DNA from: Gammaproteobacteria bacterium
GTDB taxonomy: Bacteria; Pseudomonadota; Gammaproteobacteria; Steroidobacterales; Steroidobacteraceae
Reading direction: 5' to 3'
Assembly (NCBI GenBank): GCA_025357915.1
Contig: JANYLH010000025.1
Coordinates: 1 to 41,868 of the forward strand
Length of the DNA: 41,868 nt
The notes below the pieces were generated by a model. That model saw only the letters and a program-made list of their open reading frames with translations. It searched no databases and had not been told where the DNA came from. Positions within the stretch are counted from its first letter, which is position 1, and each line of letters begins with the position of its first letter. This document shows positions 1 to 8,659 of this stretch, piece after piece. The position numbers were made by a program, and so were the translations under genes.

Positions 1-210
1 CTTTCGGCCCGCCGCCGGCATCTCGAGGCGCTGGCGGTGACGGCCGTGCATCTGGATGCCGCCGTGGCGCAGCGCGCTGTGGCTGGCGCTGGTGAACTGG
101 TCGCCGAGGAGCTGCGCCAGGCGCAGCGCGCGCTCGGTGAAATCACCGCTGTGGGTAGCGCCGATGAATTGCTGGGACACATCTTCTCGACCTTCTGCAT
201 CGGCAAGTAA
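1..210 (+). CDS. mnmE: MnmE (TrmE) tRNA-modification GTPase, C-terminal fragment
   Basis: Reading frame 1 is open from the window edge to a TAA and gives about 69 residues ending FCIGK. This is the conserved MnmE C-terminus; its Cys is the residue implicated in family chemistry. The helical stretch with [20 protein letters not shown] and [15 protein letters not shown] matches the end of the all-alpha domain that packs around the G domain. With MnmG, MnmE installs the 5-carboxymethylaminomethyl-type group on U34 of certain tRNAs in the cytoplasm. The G domain and start lie outside the window. mnmG follows after a 109-base gap on the same strand, the usual neighbour and its protein partner. The call is firm; only the 5' part is missing. 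Confidence 0.93.
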   Translation, partial: LSARRRHLEALAVTAVHLDAAVAQRAVAGAGELVAEELRQAQRALGEITAVGSADELLGHIFSTFCIGK

Positions 211-319
211 TGGTCATGAAATCCCGCCTCAAGGCATTCAGTCAGCATCGGCCAGCCTGCGCCGCGACGGTGACGTCGCGCCTGCGGGCGCTGCTGCGTG
301 CCGACAGGTAAGATGCGGC

Positions 320-2221
320 ATGCGTTTTTCCGGGTCCATTGATGTCATTGTCGTTGGCGGCGGGCACGCCGGCTGCGAGGCCGCGCTGTCTGCGGCGCGG
401 AGCGGTGCGCGGACTTTACTGCTGACGCAGAACATCGAACAGCTGGGTGCCATGAGCTGCAATCCGGCGATCGGCGGCATCGGCAAGGGCCACCTGGTGC
501 GCGAGATCGACGCGCTCGGCGGGGCCATGGCGCGCGCCGCGGACCGTGCCGGCATCCAGTGGCGCACGCTGAACGCGAGCAAGGGCCCGGCGGTGCGCGC
601 CACGCGCGCGCAGGCTGACCGGCAACTGTACAAACAGGCCATGCGCGGCATCCTCGAAAACCAGCCGAACCTGACGCTGTTCCAGCAGGAGGCGGCCGAC
701 CTTGTGATCGAGGGCGACGCCGTGCGCGGCGTGGTCGGCGTCACCGGCATCGTGTTCGAAGCGCGCGCCGTGGTGCTCACCGTGGGCACGTTTCTCGGTG
801 GGCGCATCCACGTCGGGCTCGACAATTACCAGGGCGGTCGCGCCGGTGATCCGCCCTCGAACGCGCTGGCAGCGAAGCTGCGTGAACGGATGCCTCGTAC
901 GGGCCGCCTGAAGACCGGAACGCCGCCGCGGATCGACGGCCGCAGCGTCGATTATGCGCAGCTGGAAGTGCAGTCCAGCGATTCGCCGCTACCCGTATTT
1001 TCGTTCCTGGGGAGGGTCAATGAACACCCTAAACAGGTTAATTGTCACATAACGCATACTAATGAGCGGACGCACGACATCATCCGCTCGGGGCTCGATC
1101 GCTCACCGATGTACACCGGCGTGATCGAAGGCGTGGGCCCGCGTTACTGCCCTTCGGTCGAGGACAAGGTGCAGCGTTTTGCGGAGCGGAAATCGCACCA
1201 GATCTTCATCGAACCCGAAGGCCTGGGCACGCACGAGATCTACCCCAACGGCATCTCGACCAGCCTCCCGTTCGACGTGCAGGAGCAGTTCGTGCGCAGC
1301 ATCGCCGGGTTCGAGCGCGCGCACATCACGCGGCCAGGCTACGCGATCGAGTACGACTACTTCGATCCGCGCGACCTCCGTGCCTCGCTCGAAACGAAGA
1401 GCGCCAGCGGCCTGTATTTCGCCGGGCAGATCAACGGCACCACCGGTTACGAGGAGGCCGCGGCGCAGGGCCTGCTCGCCGGCATCAACGCCGCGCGCGC
1501 GACGCGCGGCGAAGCGCCGTGGGTGCCAGCGCGGAGCGCAGCGTACCTGGGCGTGCTGGTCGATGACCTGGTCACGCAGGGGGCCGCCGAGCCCTACCGC
1601 ATGTTCACCAGCCGCGCCGAGCACCGCCTGCTGCTGCGCGAGGACAACGCTGACGCGCGCCTCACCTCCGTGGGCCGGCAGCTGGGCCTGGTCGACGACG
1701 AGCGCTGGCATTTTCACGAACGGAAGCAGCGGGCCATCGGCTGCGAAACGGCGCGCTTCGAGGAGCGGCGCATTCGCGCTGGGGAAGCGGGCGCCGAATG
1801 GTGCGCGCGCGTGCTCGCCGGCGAAACCCTCAGCCGCGACCCCACGGCGATGGAACTGCTGCGGCGCCCGGGCGTCGGCTACGACGATGTGCTTGAGCTG
1901 ATCGGGCCGCCGGAAGCCGGGGAAGCGGGCGATGAGCGCCTCGTTCCCCAGCTGCGCACGGCGCTCGACGTCCGCGCCCGCTACAGCGGCTATATCGAGC
2001 GCGCGCAGCGGGAGATCGAACGCGCCCAACGCAACGAACACACGACGCTGCCGGGCGACCTCGACTACGGGTCACTCGCGGGGCTCTCGAACGAGGTGCG
2101 GCAGAAGCTCGGCGAAATCCGGCCCGCGACGCTCGGCCAGGCCGCGCGTGTGCCGGGCGTGACCCCGGTGGCCGTGTCCATCCTGCTGGTACACCTCAAG
2201 AAAAGGCAGCTGATCGCCTAG
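320..2221 (+). CDS. mnmG: MnmG (GidA) tRNA U34 carboxymethylaminomethyl synthase, FAD subunit
   Basis: The 633-residue product has the normal MnmG length (about 630). The N-terminus carries the FAD dinucleotide fold [12 protein letters not shown] (about residues 11-22), followed by [22 protein letters not shown]. Both GidA signatures are present: [11 protein letters not shown] in the middle and [17 protein letters not shown] near residue 370. The C-terminal helical domain ends in [15 protein letters not shown] 320 is chosen because the Rossmann strand begins just after it; the frame is open further upstream, but that part overlaps the mnmE end and resembles nothing. With MnmE it modifies wobble uridine using FAD, NADH and methylene-tetrahydrofolate. 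A patch near 1018-1070 uses AT-rich, rare-looking codons unlike the rest of the gene. rsmG does not follow, although that is common in this group. Confidence 0.97.
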   Translation: MRFSGSIDVIVVGGGHAGCEAALSAARSGARTLLLTQNIEQLGAMSCNPAIGGIGKGHLVREIDALGGAMARAADRAGIQWRTLNASKGPAVRATRAQADRQLYKQAMRGILENQPNLTLFQQEAADLVIEGDAVRGVVGVTGIVFEARAVVLTVGTFLGGRIHVGLDNYQGGRAGDPPSNALAAKLRERMPRTGRLKTGTPPRIDGRSVDYAQLEVQSSDSPLPVFSFLGRVNEHPKQVNCHITHTNERTHDIIRSGLDRSPMYTGVIEGVGPRYCPSVEDKVQRFAERKSHQIFIEPEGLGTHEIYPNGISTSLPFDVQEQFVRSIAGFERAHITRPGYAIEYDYFDPRDLRASLETKSASGLYFAGQINGTTGYEEAAAQGLLAGINAARATRGEAPWVPARSAAYLGVLVDDLVTQGAAEPYRMFTSRAEHRLLLREDNADARLTSVGRQLGLVDDERWHFHERKQRAIGCETARFEERRIRAGEAGAEWCARVLAGETLSRDPTAMELLRRPGVGYDDVLELIGPPEAGEAGDERLVPQLRTALDVRARYSGYIERAQREIERAQRNEHTTLPGDLDYGSLAGLSNEVRQKLGEIRPATLGQAARVPGVTPVAVSILLVHLKKRQLIA

Positions 2222-2226
2222 TTCCG

Positions 2227-2243
2227 GCGGCACTTCATGCCGC
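2227..2243 (+). terminator. Short hairpin after mnmG
   Basis: A perfect 6-bp stem, GCGGCA and TGCCGC with loop CTTCA, starts six bases after the mnmG stop. It is followed by a run of C, not T, so it is not a textbook intrinsic terminator. It could be a weak or factor-assisted 3' end or an RNA-stabilising hairpin before qmcA. Confidence 0.3.
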
Positions 2244-2303
2244 GCCCCCCCCAGCGGGTGTATGCTGATCGGCATCGCGGCCATCGCCGCCGGAGTAGCG
2301 CAC

Positions 2304-3245
2304 ATGTTCGGGTTTGACATCAATTTCGTCCCCATCGCGATCGTGATCGCGATGCTGGTGTTTGCGTCCAAGGCGTGGCTGACCGTGCCGCAGGGCTTCC
2401 AGTTCACGCTCGAGCGCTTCGGCAAGTTCAAGAAGACGATGGAGCCGGGTTTCCATCTGATCACGCCGTTCTTCGAGAGCATCGGCCGGCGCATGAACAT
2501 GATGGAGCAGGTGCTCGACGTGCCGCGCCAGGAAGTCATCACCAAGGACAACGCCATGGTGGGCGTCGACGCGGTGCTGTTCTACCAGGTGCAGGACGCG
2601 GCGAAGGCGGCCTACGAGGTCGACAATCTGCGGCTCGCGGTCGTGAACCTCACCATGACCAACATCCGCACCGTGGTCGGCGCGATGGACCTCGATGAAA
2701 CGCTGTCCAAGCGCGACGACATCAATCACCGCCTGCTGCGTGTGGTCGACGACGCGACCATGCCCTGGGGCATCAAGGTGACGCGCATCGAGATCAAGGA
2801 CATCCAGCCGCCGCAGGATCTGATCGACTCGATGGGCCGGCAGATGAAGGCCGAGCGCGACAAGCGCGCCAACATCCTCGAGGCCGAGGGGTTCCGGCAG
2901 GCCGCGATCCTCAAGGCCGAAGGCGAGAAGCAGGCCGCTGTGCTGCAGGCCGAGGGCGGTAAAGAGGCGGCCTTTCGCAATGCCGAGGCCCGCGAGCGCC
3001 TGGCCGAGGCGGAGGCCAAGGCCACCACCATGGTCTCCGAGGCCATCGCCAAGGGCAACGTGCAGGCGATCAACTATTTCGTGGCGCAGAAGTACGTCGA
3101 GGCGATGAAGGCCTTCGCGACCTCGCCCAACCAGAAGGTGTACTTCATGCCGATGGAGGCCACCGGGCTCATGGCCTCGATCGGCGGCATCGCCGAGCTG
3201 GCGAAAGACGCGCTGAAGCAGCAGCCGGGCGCCGCGGCGCGTTAG
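2304..3245 (+). CDS. qmcA: QmcA-like SPFH/band-7 membrane protein
   Basis: The 313-residue protein starts with a hydrophobic anchor ([16 protein letters not shown], about residues 6-21). An SPFH/PHB domain follows, beginning [15 protein letters not shown] and containing [21 protein letters not shown] and [19 protein letters not shown] long charged coiled coil (about residues 190-250) has repeated [12 protein letters not shown] units, and the tail contains [12 protein letters not shown]. This pattern closely matches E. coli QmcA. Proteins of this group oligomerise at the inner membrane, form lipid-microdomain scaffolds and modulate membrane proteases. ATG 2304 is preferred because GGAG lies 8 bases upstream; an in-frame ATG at 2262 would add 14 residues but has no clear ribosome binding site. 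The NfeD-like partner follows within 20 bases. Confidence 0.93.
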   Translation: MFGFDINFVPIAIVIAMLVFASKAWLTVPQGFQFTLERFGKFKKTMEPGFHLITPFFESIGRRMNMMEQVLDVPRQEVITKDNAMVGVDAVLFYQVQDAAKAAYEVDNLRLAVVNLTMTNIRTVVGAMDLDETLSKRDDINHRLLRVVDDATMPWGIKVTRIEIKDIQPPQDLIDSMGRQMKAERDKRANILEAEGFRQAAILKAEGEKQAAVLQAEGGKEAAFRNAEARERLAEAEAKATTMVSEAIAKGNVQAINYFVAQKYVEAMKAFATSPNQKVYFMPMEATGLMASIGGIAELAKDALKQQPGAAAR

Positions 3246-3264
3246 CGGCCGTATGGAGCAAGGG

Positions 3265-3708
3265 ATGATCGAATTCGCATCCGGCCTGCAGTGGTGGCAT
3301 TGGTGGATCGCCGCGGCGCTCCTCGGCATCGTCGAGGCGATGATGCCCGGCGCAGTGGCCATCTGGTTTGCGGCCGCCGCCGCCGTGGTCGGCGCGGTGC
3401 TGCTGGTGATCCCGATCGCCTGGCAGCTGCAGCTGGTGCTGTTCGGCGCGTTGTCGATCGGCGCCCTGGCGTTCTGGCGCTACTGGAAGCGCACCCACCC
3501 CGAAACTTCCGAACTGCCACACTTGAACCAGCGCGCGGCGCAGTACATCGGTGAGGTGTGCGTGCTGAGTGAGCCCATCGTGCAGGGGAGCGGCAAGGCA
3601 CGGGTGGGCGACGGTTTCTGGAAAGTGCGCGGGCCCGATCTGCCCGCTGGTACGCCCGTGCGCGTCAAGGCGGTGGAGGGCACGGTGCTGATCGTCGAGA
3701 CGGCCTAG
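3265..3708 (+). CDS. NfeD-family membrane protein (YbbJ-like), partner of QmcA
   Basis: The 147-residue product has an aromatic start (LQWWHWWIAAALLG), three or so membrane segments in residues 8-75, and a C-terminal OB-fold-like domain of about 65 residues beginning QYIGEVCVLSEPIVQGSGKARVGDGFWKVRG. This is the short NfeD1b layout without the protease domain. NfeD proteins are almost always encoded next to an SPFH protein and are thought to act with it at the membrane; the pairing here agrees. ATG 3265 has GGAG six bases upstream. The in-frame ATG at 3253 adds four residues and lacks a site, so it is less likely. Spacing to qmcA suggests one transcript. Confidence 0.88.
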   Translation: MIEFASGLQWWHWWIAAALLGIVEAMMPGAVAIWFAAAAAVVGAVLLVIPIAWQLQLVLFGALSIGALAFWRYWKRTHPETSELPHLNQRAAQYIGEVCVLSEPIVQGSGKARVGDGFWKVRGPDLPAGTPVRVKAVEGTVLIVETA

Positions 3709-3736
3709 ACAACTCGGGAGAGTCGAGGAGGAAGCC

Positions 3737-4165
3737 ATGGCTACGGTAGCGCAGTTGCTGGGTCACAAACCGAAGAGCATCTTCAGTGTCGCGCCGGACG
3801 CGCCGGTGCTCGAGGCGATCCGGCTGATGGCCGAGCACGGCGTCGGCGCCTTGCTGGTGATGCAGGGCGAAGCGCTTGCCGGCATCGTCTCCGAGCGCGA
3901 CTACGCGCGCAAGGTGATCCTCAAGGGCCGCTCTTCGAGCGACACGCCGGTCAGGCAGATCATGACCGTCGAAGTGATCACCGTCGATCCGGGTTCCACC
4001 ACGCAACAGTGCATGCAGATCATGACCGACCGGCGGGTACGCCACCTGCCGGTGGTCGAAAGCGGCCGGGTGGTGGGCATGCTCTCGATCGGCGATCTGG
4101 TGCGCTCGGTACTGGCCGAGCAGGCGCAGACCATCGAGCAGTTAGAGAGCTACATTCATCACTGA
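3737..4165 (+). CDS. Two-CBS-domain protein
   Basis: The 142-residue protein consists of two tandem CBS domains. The first covers about residues 12-65 (APVLEAIRLMAEHGVGALLVM, then GIVSERDYARK) and the second about 75-128 (MTVEVITVDPGSTTQQCMQIM, then RHLPVVESGRVVGMLSIGDLV). A short tail ends ESYIHH. CBS pairs bind adenosyl ligands (AMP, ATP, SAM or NADH in different relatives) and act as energy or redox sensors. With no attached effector domain, its target cannot be read from sequence. GAGGAGGAAG about 6 bases before ATG 3737 is a strong ribosome binding site. The last eight codons lie inside the left arm of a long palindrome, which is unusual. Confidence 0.9.
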   Translation: MATVAQLLGHKPKSIFSVAPDAPVLEAIRLMAEHGVGALLVMQGEALAGIVSERDYARKVILKGRSSSDTPVRQIMTVEVITVDPGSTTQQCMQIMTDRRVRHLPVVESGRVVGMLSIGDLVRSVLAEQAQTIEQLESYIHH

Positions 4166-4291
4166 GGCGCAAGCGCGCGCGAGCTGTGAAGGGTGCCCGC
4201 CGTCGCTCCACGATATTCGCTTTGGGCGGGCACCCTTCGCAGCTCACGCGTGCGTAGCCGGTTACGCCCAGTGATGAATGTAGTTCTCGAA
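4142..4291. repeat. ~150-bp imperfect palindrome overlapping the 3' end of the CBS gene
   Basis: The inner arms at 4181-4201 and 4225-4245 are complementary over 21 bases with one G-U type mismatch, around a 23-base loop. Outer arms pair CTACATTCATCACTG (4150-4164) with CAGTGATGAATGTAG (4269-4283) without mismatch, and pairing continues weakly to 4142/4291. The connecting segments (4165-4180 and 4246-4268) pair only partly. The left outer arm holds the last codons and the stop of the CBS gene, so the right arm is an inverted copy of that coding end. It could serve as a bidirectional transcription end or mRNA 3' structure, or be a MITE-like or inverted-duplication remnant. I found no obvious second copy in the window. 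Confidence 0.8.
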
Positions 4292-4341
4292 GGGGGGAGC
4301 GGGGTTGCCGCTCTATCGCTGCGCGAAACTCGCAGAAGCGA

Positions 4342-4389
4342 CCGTCCAGAACGCCCAGGTTCGCACTGCGACCTTGGGCGTCAGGACGG
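4342..4389. terminator. Hairpin downstream of the small peptide gene
   Basis: The arms at 4342-4360 and 4371-4389 are nearly complementary (one bulge and one mismatch) around the loop TCGCACTGCG. It sits about 32 bases beyond the stop of the minus-strand peptide gene. No T-run follows on either strand, so a terminator role is possible but not demonstrated. Confidence 0.45.
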
Positions 4390-4420
4390 CCTTGGACCGG
4401 AGGGTGTACAGGCAGCCCTC

Positions 4421-4522
4421 TTAGCCGACAACTACCGCGGCCGTAGCCGTGGCAAACACCGCGATCTGGACCACGGTCACGAGGACGGCGGCGAGGAAAC
4501 CCAAGCTCTTGTGCGTGTTCAT
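4421..4522 (-). CDS. Small hydrophobic peptide, 33 residues
   Basis: A short frame begins MNTHKSLGFLAAVLVTVV and ends ATATAAVVVG. AGGAGA lies about 8 bases before the ATG, an ideal ribosome binding site that decides this start; the longer in-frame upstream extension to 4657 has no comparable site. The peptide has a basic head (His, Lys) and one hydrophobic segment covering nearly all remaining residues. It could be a single-span membrane microprotein, or an exported peptide cut after the Ala-rich stretch. I do not recognise the family well enough to assign a function. It stands alone between two hairpin structures and the POT transporter gene, 181 bases downstream of that gene on the same strand. 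Confidence 0.6.
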   Translation of the reverse strand: MNTHKSLGFLAAVLVTVVQIAVFATATAAVVVG

Positions 4523-4703
4523 GATAATTCTCCTGTTAAATGCGATTGAAGACCCTATGTCCACCAAACCCGGCACCGCTTCGAAAGTTTCACGGCGTAG
4601 CGGGTCCGTCTCTATGGGCGCAATTGTGCGCAGGGGGCCAAAGGGCAGCAAACGCATTACCTGAACGACACATCAGCAAACCTGAAGCGCTCCCGGGGTC
4701 GTC

Positions 4704-6065
4704 TCACTCCGGCCGGAGCACGCGGCCGAGGCGACGAGCGAACAGCAGCAACAGCAGGCCACCCGCCGCTGACAGCGCCCCGTGCAGGGCCCAGAAGCGC
4801 AGCGGGGTCATGCGCTCGTAGAAACCGCCGATCCAGCCGATGAGGTTGTTCGCAACGAACAGGCTCATGAACACGATTCCCATCATCGTGGAATTGACCC
4901 TGGCGGGCGCGGCCATCGAGACCAGCGCGAGGAGCGTCGGCCAGTAGTAGAGGAAAGCGATTCCCAGGATGACGCAATAGGCGAGCAGCCAGAGCGGGTG
5001 CAGCGGAGCGCCGCGCGAAGCGGCGATCGCCGCCGCCAGCATCAGATTGGCCCCCGCCGCCAGCCAGGCGCCGATGCCGATCTTGCCGATGTCGTTGGGT
5101 TCGCGCGCGCGCGCGGTCTGTCGCCGCCATATCCAGAACAGCAGCGGCACGCCCAGGATGCTGGCCAGCGCATAGAGCGATTGGTACCACGGAACCGGGA
5201 TGCGAAAACCACCGACGTTGGGCGTAACGTGTTCCTGGATCCACACCGGCATGACGTTGAAGATCTGGTTGCAGGCGATCGAGGGGAAGATCGTGATCGC
5301 GATCACGGCAAGAAGTGCGCCGACGACGCGCCAGTCGGTGGCGGTGAGCCGCGTGGTGTCACGCTCGCGTCGCGCCACGCGGGAGGGCAGGTAGCGGTAT
5401 CCGTAGAGGTAGGTCGCGAGGCCCAGCATCATGAAGATCGCCGCTGCCCCGAAGCCGTAGTGCCAGCCGTAGACCTGCGCGAGCACACCGCACAGGAGCG
5501 GCCCCGTGACGGCCCCGACGTTGATCCCGGTGCTGAAGATGAGGAAACCGCGGGTGCGCCGCGCCTCGTCGTCGGGCGGGTAGAGCGCGCCCACCTGCGC
5601 GGAAATATTGCCCTTGAGCAGGCCTGAGCCGACGACCAGCAACAGCAGCGCGACCAGGAAGGTTGCATCGAATGCCATGGCCAGATGCCCCGCAGACATC
5701 GCCAGCGCACCGATCACCACGGCATTGCGCTGGCCGGTCCAGCGGTCGGCGACCAGCCCGCCGAGGAGCGGTGTGAAATACACGAAGCCCGAGTAGAGGC
5801 CGTAGATCTCCGAGGCGAGCGCTTGCGTCGACAATGGCCCGAACACCGATTCCATGGCGGCGCGGAATCCGGCGAATCCGGCGATGTGCTCGGCGTGGCC
5901 AGGGAGCAGCAGCTGGTTCACCATGTACAGCACCACCAGCGCCGTCATGCCATAGAAGGAAAACCGCTCCCAGGCCTCGGTGAACGCCAGGTAGTACAGC
6001 CCCCGCGGATGACCAAAGAGGAGTAGGTCGCCGGGGCGCGTCGGCGGGTCTGCGGTGTATTCCAT
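4704..6065 (-). CDS. POT/PTR-family proton-coupled oligopeptide transporter
   Basis: The 453-residue integral membrane protein has about 12-14 hydrophobic segments. The family signature is near the N-terminus: HPRGLYYLAFTEAWERFSFYGMTALVVLYM region, with the ExxERFxxYG core (residues about 25-35). The second PTR signature region, FSTGINVGAVTGPLL, follows the fourth to fifth helices. POT proteins import di- and tripeptides with protons across the inner membrane. ATG 6065 is chosen because GGGAGAG lies about 9 bases upstream and the product then starts MEYTADPPTRPGD just before the first helix; an extension to 6152 looks non-coding. Substrate range cannot be set from sequence. Two exported peptidases at 22.7-26.6 kb could supply peptides, but that link is only inference. 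Confidence 0.9.
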   Translation of the reverse strand: MEYTADPPTRPGDLLLFGHPRGLYYLAFTEAWERFSFYGMTALVVLYMVNQLLLPGHAEHIAGFAGFRAAMESVFGPLSTQALASEIYGLYSGFVYFTPLLGGLVADRWTGQRNAVVIGALAMSAGHLAMAFDATFLVALLLLVVGSGLLKGNISAQVGALYPPDDEARRTRGFLIFSTGINVGAVTGPLLCGVLAQVYGWHYGFGAAAIFMMLGLATYLYGYRYLPSRVARRERDTTRLTATDWRVVGALLAVIAITIFPSIACNQIFNVMPVWIQEHVTPNVGGFRIPVPWYQSLYALASILGVPLLFWIWRRQTARAREPNDIGKIGIGAWLAAGANLMLAAAIAASRGAPLHPLWLLAYCVILGIAFLYYWPTLLALVSMAAPARVNSTMMGIVFMSLFVANNLIGWIGGFYERMTPLRFWALHGALSAAGGLLLLLFARRLGRVLRPE

Positions 6066-6179
6066 CGTGTCTGCTCTCCCGTGCCGCAGCCACGCTACAG
6101 CAAGAACCGTTGCGTCGCGAGCCAATGCCATGCCCGAACAGGGCATGAGCAAGCCCGAGGCCTGCGGTATATTCGGCTC

Positions 6180-7313
6180 ATGACACTAAGGTTGGCTCTG
6201 CGCCCGCTGCTCGCGTGCTTTGCGTTCGCGCTCGCCGGCTGCGGTGCGCGGCAGGAAGCGGGCCAGGCGGTGGCCGGCGCGGGCACGGAAGAGAAGATCC
6301 TCAACGTCTACAACTGGTCGGACTACATCGCCCCTGAAGTGGTGCGCGCATTCGGGAAGGAATACGGCATCAAGGTCAACTACGACGTGTACGACTCCAA
6401 CGCGGTACTTGAGACCAAGCTCCTGACGGGCAAGACCGGCTATGACATCGTTGTCCCCACCGCCGCGTTCATGGCGCGCGAAATACAGGCCGGCGTGTTC
6501 CTGAAGCTCGACAAGTCGCTGCTGCCCAACCTCAGGAATATCGATCCGGACATACTCAGGCAGAGCGAGCCGCTCGACCCGGGCCATGAACATGGCGTGA
6601 ACTACCTGCTGAGCACTTCAGGGGTCGGTTATAACGTCGGCAAGATCGCTGCCGCCATGCGCGATGCTCCTGTGGACAGCTTGCGCATGCTGTTCGATCC
6701 GGCGGTGATCAGTCATTTCAGCCAATGCGGCGTCCAGTTCATCGACGCGCCGGACGAAGTCGTCAACACCGTGCTGCTCTACCTCGGCCGCCGGCCCAAC
6801 AGCGAAAGGCCCGAGGACCTCGCGGCAGCCGAGCAGGTGCTGATGGGGATCCGTCCCTACGTGCGCTCGGTCGAAACCGAAACCTATATTGAAGGCCTGG
6901 CCAATGGCGAAATCTGCCTGGTGTTCGGCTGGAGCGGCGACGTCGGCCAGGCGGCGACGCGCGCGCGTGAGGCGGGGAACGGCAACGTGCTCCGCTACAG
7001 CATCCCGCGCGAGGGCGCGATGATGTACATCGACCTGCTGGCCATCCCGGCCGACGCGGCTCACCCGCGCAACGCGCACCTGTTCATCAACTACATGCTG
7101 CGTGCGGATGTCGCGGCCCGGAACGCGAATTTCCTGCGTTATGCGACCGCCAATGCGGCCGCCTATCCACTGATCGATCCGACGCTCTACGGCGATCGCA
7201 ACATCTATCCGGCCCCCGAATTGAGGGCGCGCCTGGTTCCCGACCTGCCGCGATCGCAGGCCTACACCCGCACGCTGACCCGCATGTGGACGCGGTTCAA
7301 GGCTGGTCGCTAG
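6180..7313 (+). CDS. potF: PotF-like spermidine/putrescine-binding lipoprotein, without its ABC partners
   Basis: The 377-residue protein starts with a lipoprotein signal ending in lipobox LAGC (Cys21). The mature part begins ILNVYNWSDYIAPEVVRAFGKEYGIKV, typical of PotD/PotF. Further family blocks are YDVYDSNAVLETKLLTGKTGYDIVVPT, QFIDAPDEVVNTVLLYLGRRPNS, and a tail with NFLRYATANAAAYPLI and TRMWTRFKAGR. It should bind putrescine or spermidine in the periplasm and hand it to an inner-membrane ABC permease. No potG, potH or potI homologues are next to it, so it must work with transporter parts encoded elsewhere or act as a sensor. ATG 6180 is set by the signal peptide; no clear ribosome binding site precedes it. 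Its stop shares CTAG with the convergent MFS gene. Confidence 0.9.
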   Translation: MTLRLALRPLLACFAFALAGCGARQEAGQAVAGAGTEEKILNVYNWSDYIAPEVVRAFGKEYGIKVNYDVYDSNAVLETKLLTGKTGYDIVVPTAAFMAREIQAGVFLKLDKSLLPNLRNIDPDILRQSEPLDPGHEHGVNYLLSTSGVGYNVGKIAAAMRDAPVDSLRMLFDPAVISHFSQCGVQFIDAPDEVVNTVLLYLGRRPNSERPEDLAAAEQVLMGIRPYVRSVETETYIEGLANGEICLVFGWSGDVGQAATRAREAGNGNVLRYSIPREGAMMYIDLLAIPADAAHPRNAHLFINYMLRADVAARNANFLRYATANAAAYPLIDPTLYGDRNIYPAPELRARLVPDLPRSQAYTRTLTRMWTRFKAGR

Positions 7314-8626
7314 CTGCCCTTGCCGGGCGCGCCGGCGATCTCCCGGCTGCTGTCGACCCAGAACCAGAGGATGCCGCTGACGATCGCGAACCCGGTGCCC
7401 GTCAGGAACGCCGCCGTCCACGCGTGATGGGCGGACAACCACGCGACGATGGGCGTGCCGATGATGCCGCCCAGATTCCCGCCCGTGCCCACCACGCCCC
7501 AGGCCGCCATGGTGTGTTCGCGACCGACTGAAGTGGTGGCGGCCGAATAGGCGCCTTCGGTCAGCTCTATCGACGCGAACGCCAGCGACAGCGCGCCGAC
7601 CGCCCAGTAGGGGTTGGTGAATTCCACGCCGGCAAACAGCAGGAGTCCCGCCAGCGGCAGCGCCACGATCGGTACCGCGCGGTAGCCGATGCGCAGCCCG
7701 TAGCGCACGGCCAGCTCGTCGGACAACTTGCCGCCGACTCCGGCGCCGATGGCGGCGGCGATGAAAGGCAGGGTTGCCAGCCAGCCGCTCTGCAGCACCG
7801 ACAGGTGCCGCTCCTGGATCAGGTACAGGAAGCACCAGGTGCTAAGCAGGTAGAAAACGTAGTTCATGATGGTGTACGAGATGGCCAGCAGCAGCACATC
7901 GCGATTGCCCAGCACGCGCAGCAGGTCCTGGCGGCTGATGCCCGTGCCGGCGTGCCTGGCCGTGTTGGCATGCAGCTCGGCGCGCTCCCCGGCACTGACC
8001 GCGGGATGCTCCGCCGGCGTATTGCGGCCGTACCAGCCCCACAGGACGATCAAGGCGAGCGCCGGAAAACTCGTCCACAACAGGGCGTGCTTCCAGCCAT
8101 AGGATTGCATCAGGATCGCGATCAGCGGTGTCGCCGCGGCGGAGCCGAGCTGGAGCCCCGAGGTCTGCAGGCCGTTGGGGAAGGCCCATTTGCCGACGGG
8201 AAACCACGACTCTATGGCTCCCACTGATATGGCGAACAGCGGCGCGTGCGCCATGCCGAGTACCAGGCGTGCCACCAGCAGCACGGCGAGCAGCGCGGTG
8301 CCGGCCAGCAGCATGGGCGCCAGCGGCGTTGCCACCGCGGCGGCCAGGCCGATCACGCCGGTGATCACCAGGGCCCAGCGCGCACCCAGCCACTCGCCGA
8401 ACACGCCGCCGGGCAACTGGAAGACCGTGTACGTGACCAGATAGGCGGTCAGCAGCCAGCCGAGTTGAATCTGCGAGATTCCCAGTTCCGGCATCATCTG
8501 CACGGCCGCGACACTGAAGCTGGTGCGCTGCAGGTAGAGGATGAAGGCAAAGCCGAACAGGTAGGTGAAGATCACCCAGCGCACGCGCAGGCGCGGACGG
8601 CGTTGCAGCGTTGTTTGGTTGCTCAT
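7310..8626 (-). CDS. MFS transporter, anion:cation symporter-like
   Basis: The 438-residue membrane protein has about 12 hydrophobic helices in two six-helix halves separated by a hydrophilic loop near residues 205-235. The first helix region, YLFGFAFILYLQRTSFSVA, resembles ACS-family carriers of organic anions (sugar acids, hexuronates, aromatic acids), as do the loops GEWLGARWALV and GAIESWFPVGKWAFPNG. The substrate is unknown. AAGGGAG about 7 bases before ATG 8626 supports the start. It is convergent with potF; the two genes overlap by four bases (CTAG) with both stop codons in it. trkH lies 33 bases upstream on the same strand, but the functions are unrelated. Confidence 0.85.
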   Translation of the reverse strand: MSNQTTLQRRPRLRVRWVIFTYLFGFAFILYLQRTSFSVAAVQMMPELGISQIQLGWLLTAYLVTYTVFQLPGGVFGEWLGARWALVITGVIGLAAAVATPLAPMLLAGTALLAVLLVARLVLGMAHAPLFAISVGAIESWFPVGKWAFPNGLQTSGLQLGSAAATPLIAILMQSYGWKHALLWTSFPALALIVLWGWYGRNTPAEHPAVSAGERAELHANTARHAGTGISRQDLLRVLGNRDVLLLAISYTIMNYVFYLLSTWCFLYLIQERHLSVLQSGWLATLPFIAAAIGAGVGGKLSDELAVRYGLRIGYRAVPIVALPLAGLLLFAGVEFTNPYWAVGALSLAFASIELTEGAYSAATTSVGREHTMAAWGVVGTGGNLGGIIGTPIVAWLSAHHAWTAAFLTGTGFAIVSGILWFWVDSSREIAGAPGKGS

Positions 8627-8659
8627 GGCGGCTCCCTTGCCAGGGCGGCTGACACGCCG

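Noticed and set aside
264..279. GCGACG...CGTCGC hairpin between mnmE and mnmG as a terminator
   Set aside because: The stem is short, has no T-run, and chance hairpins of this size are frequent at this GC content.
4150..4283. Palindrome ends read as terminal inverted repeats of a MITE
   Set aside because: No target-site duplication is visible beside the arms, and no second copy is seen in this window, so I keep it only as one explanation of the palindrome.
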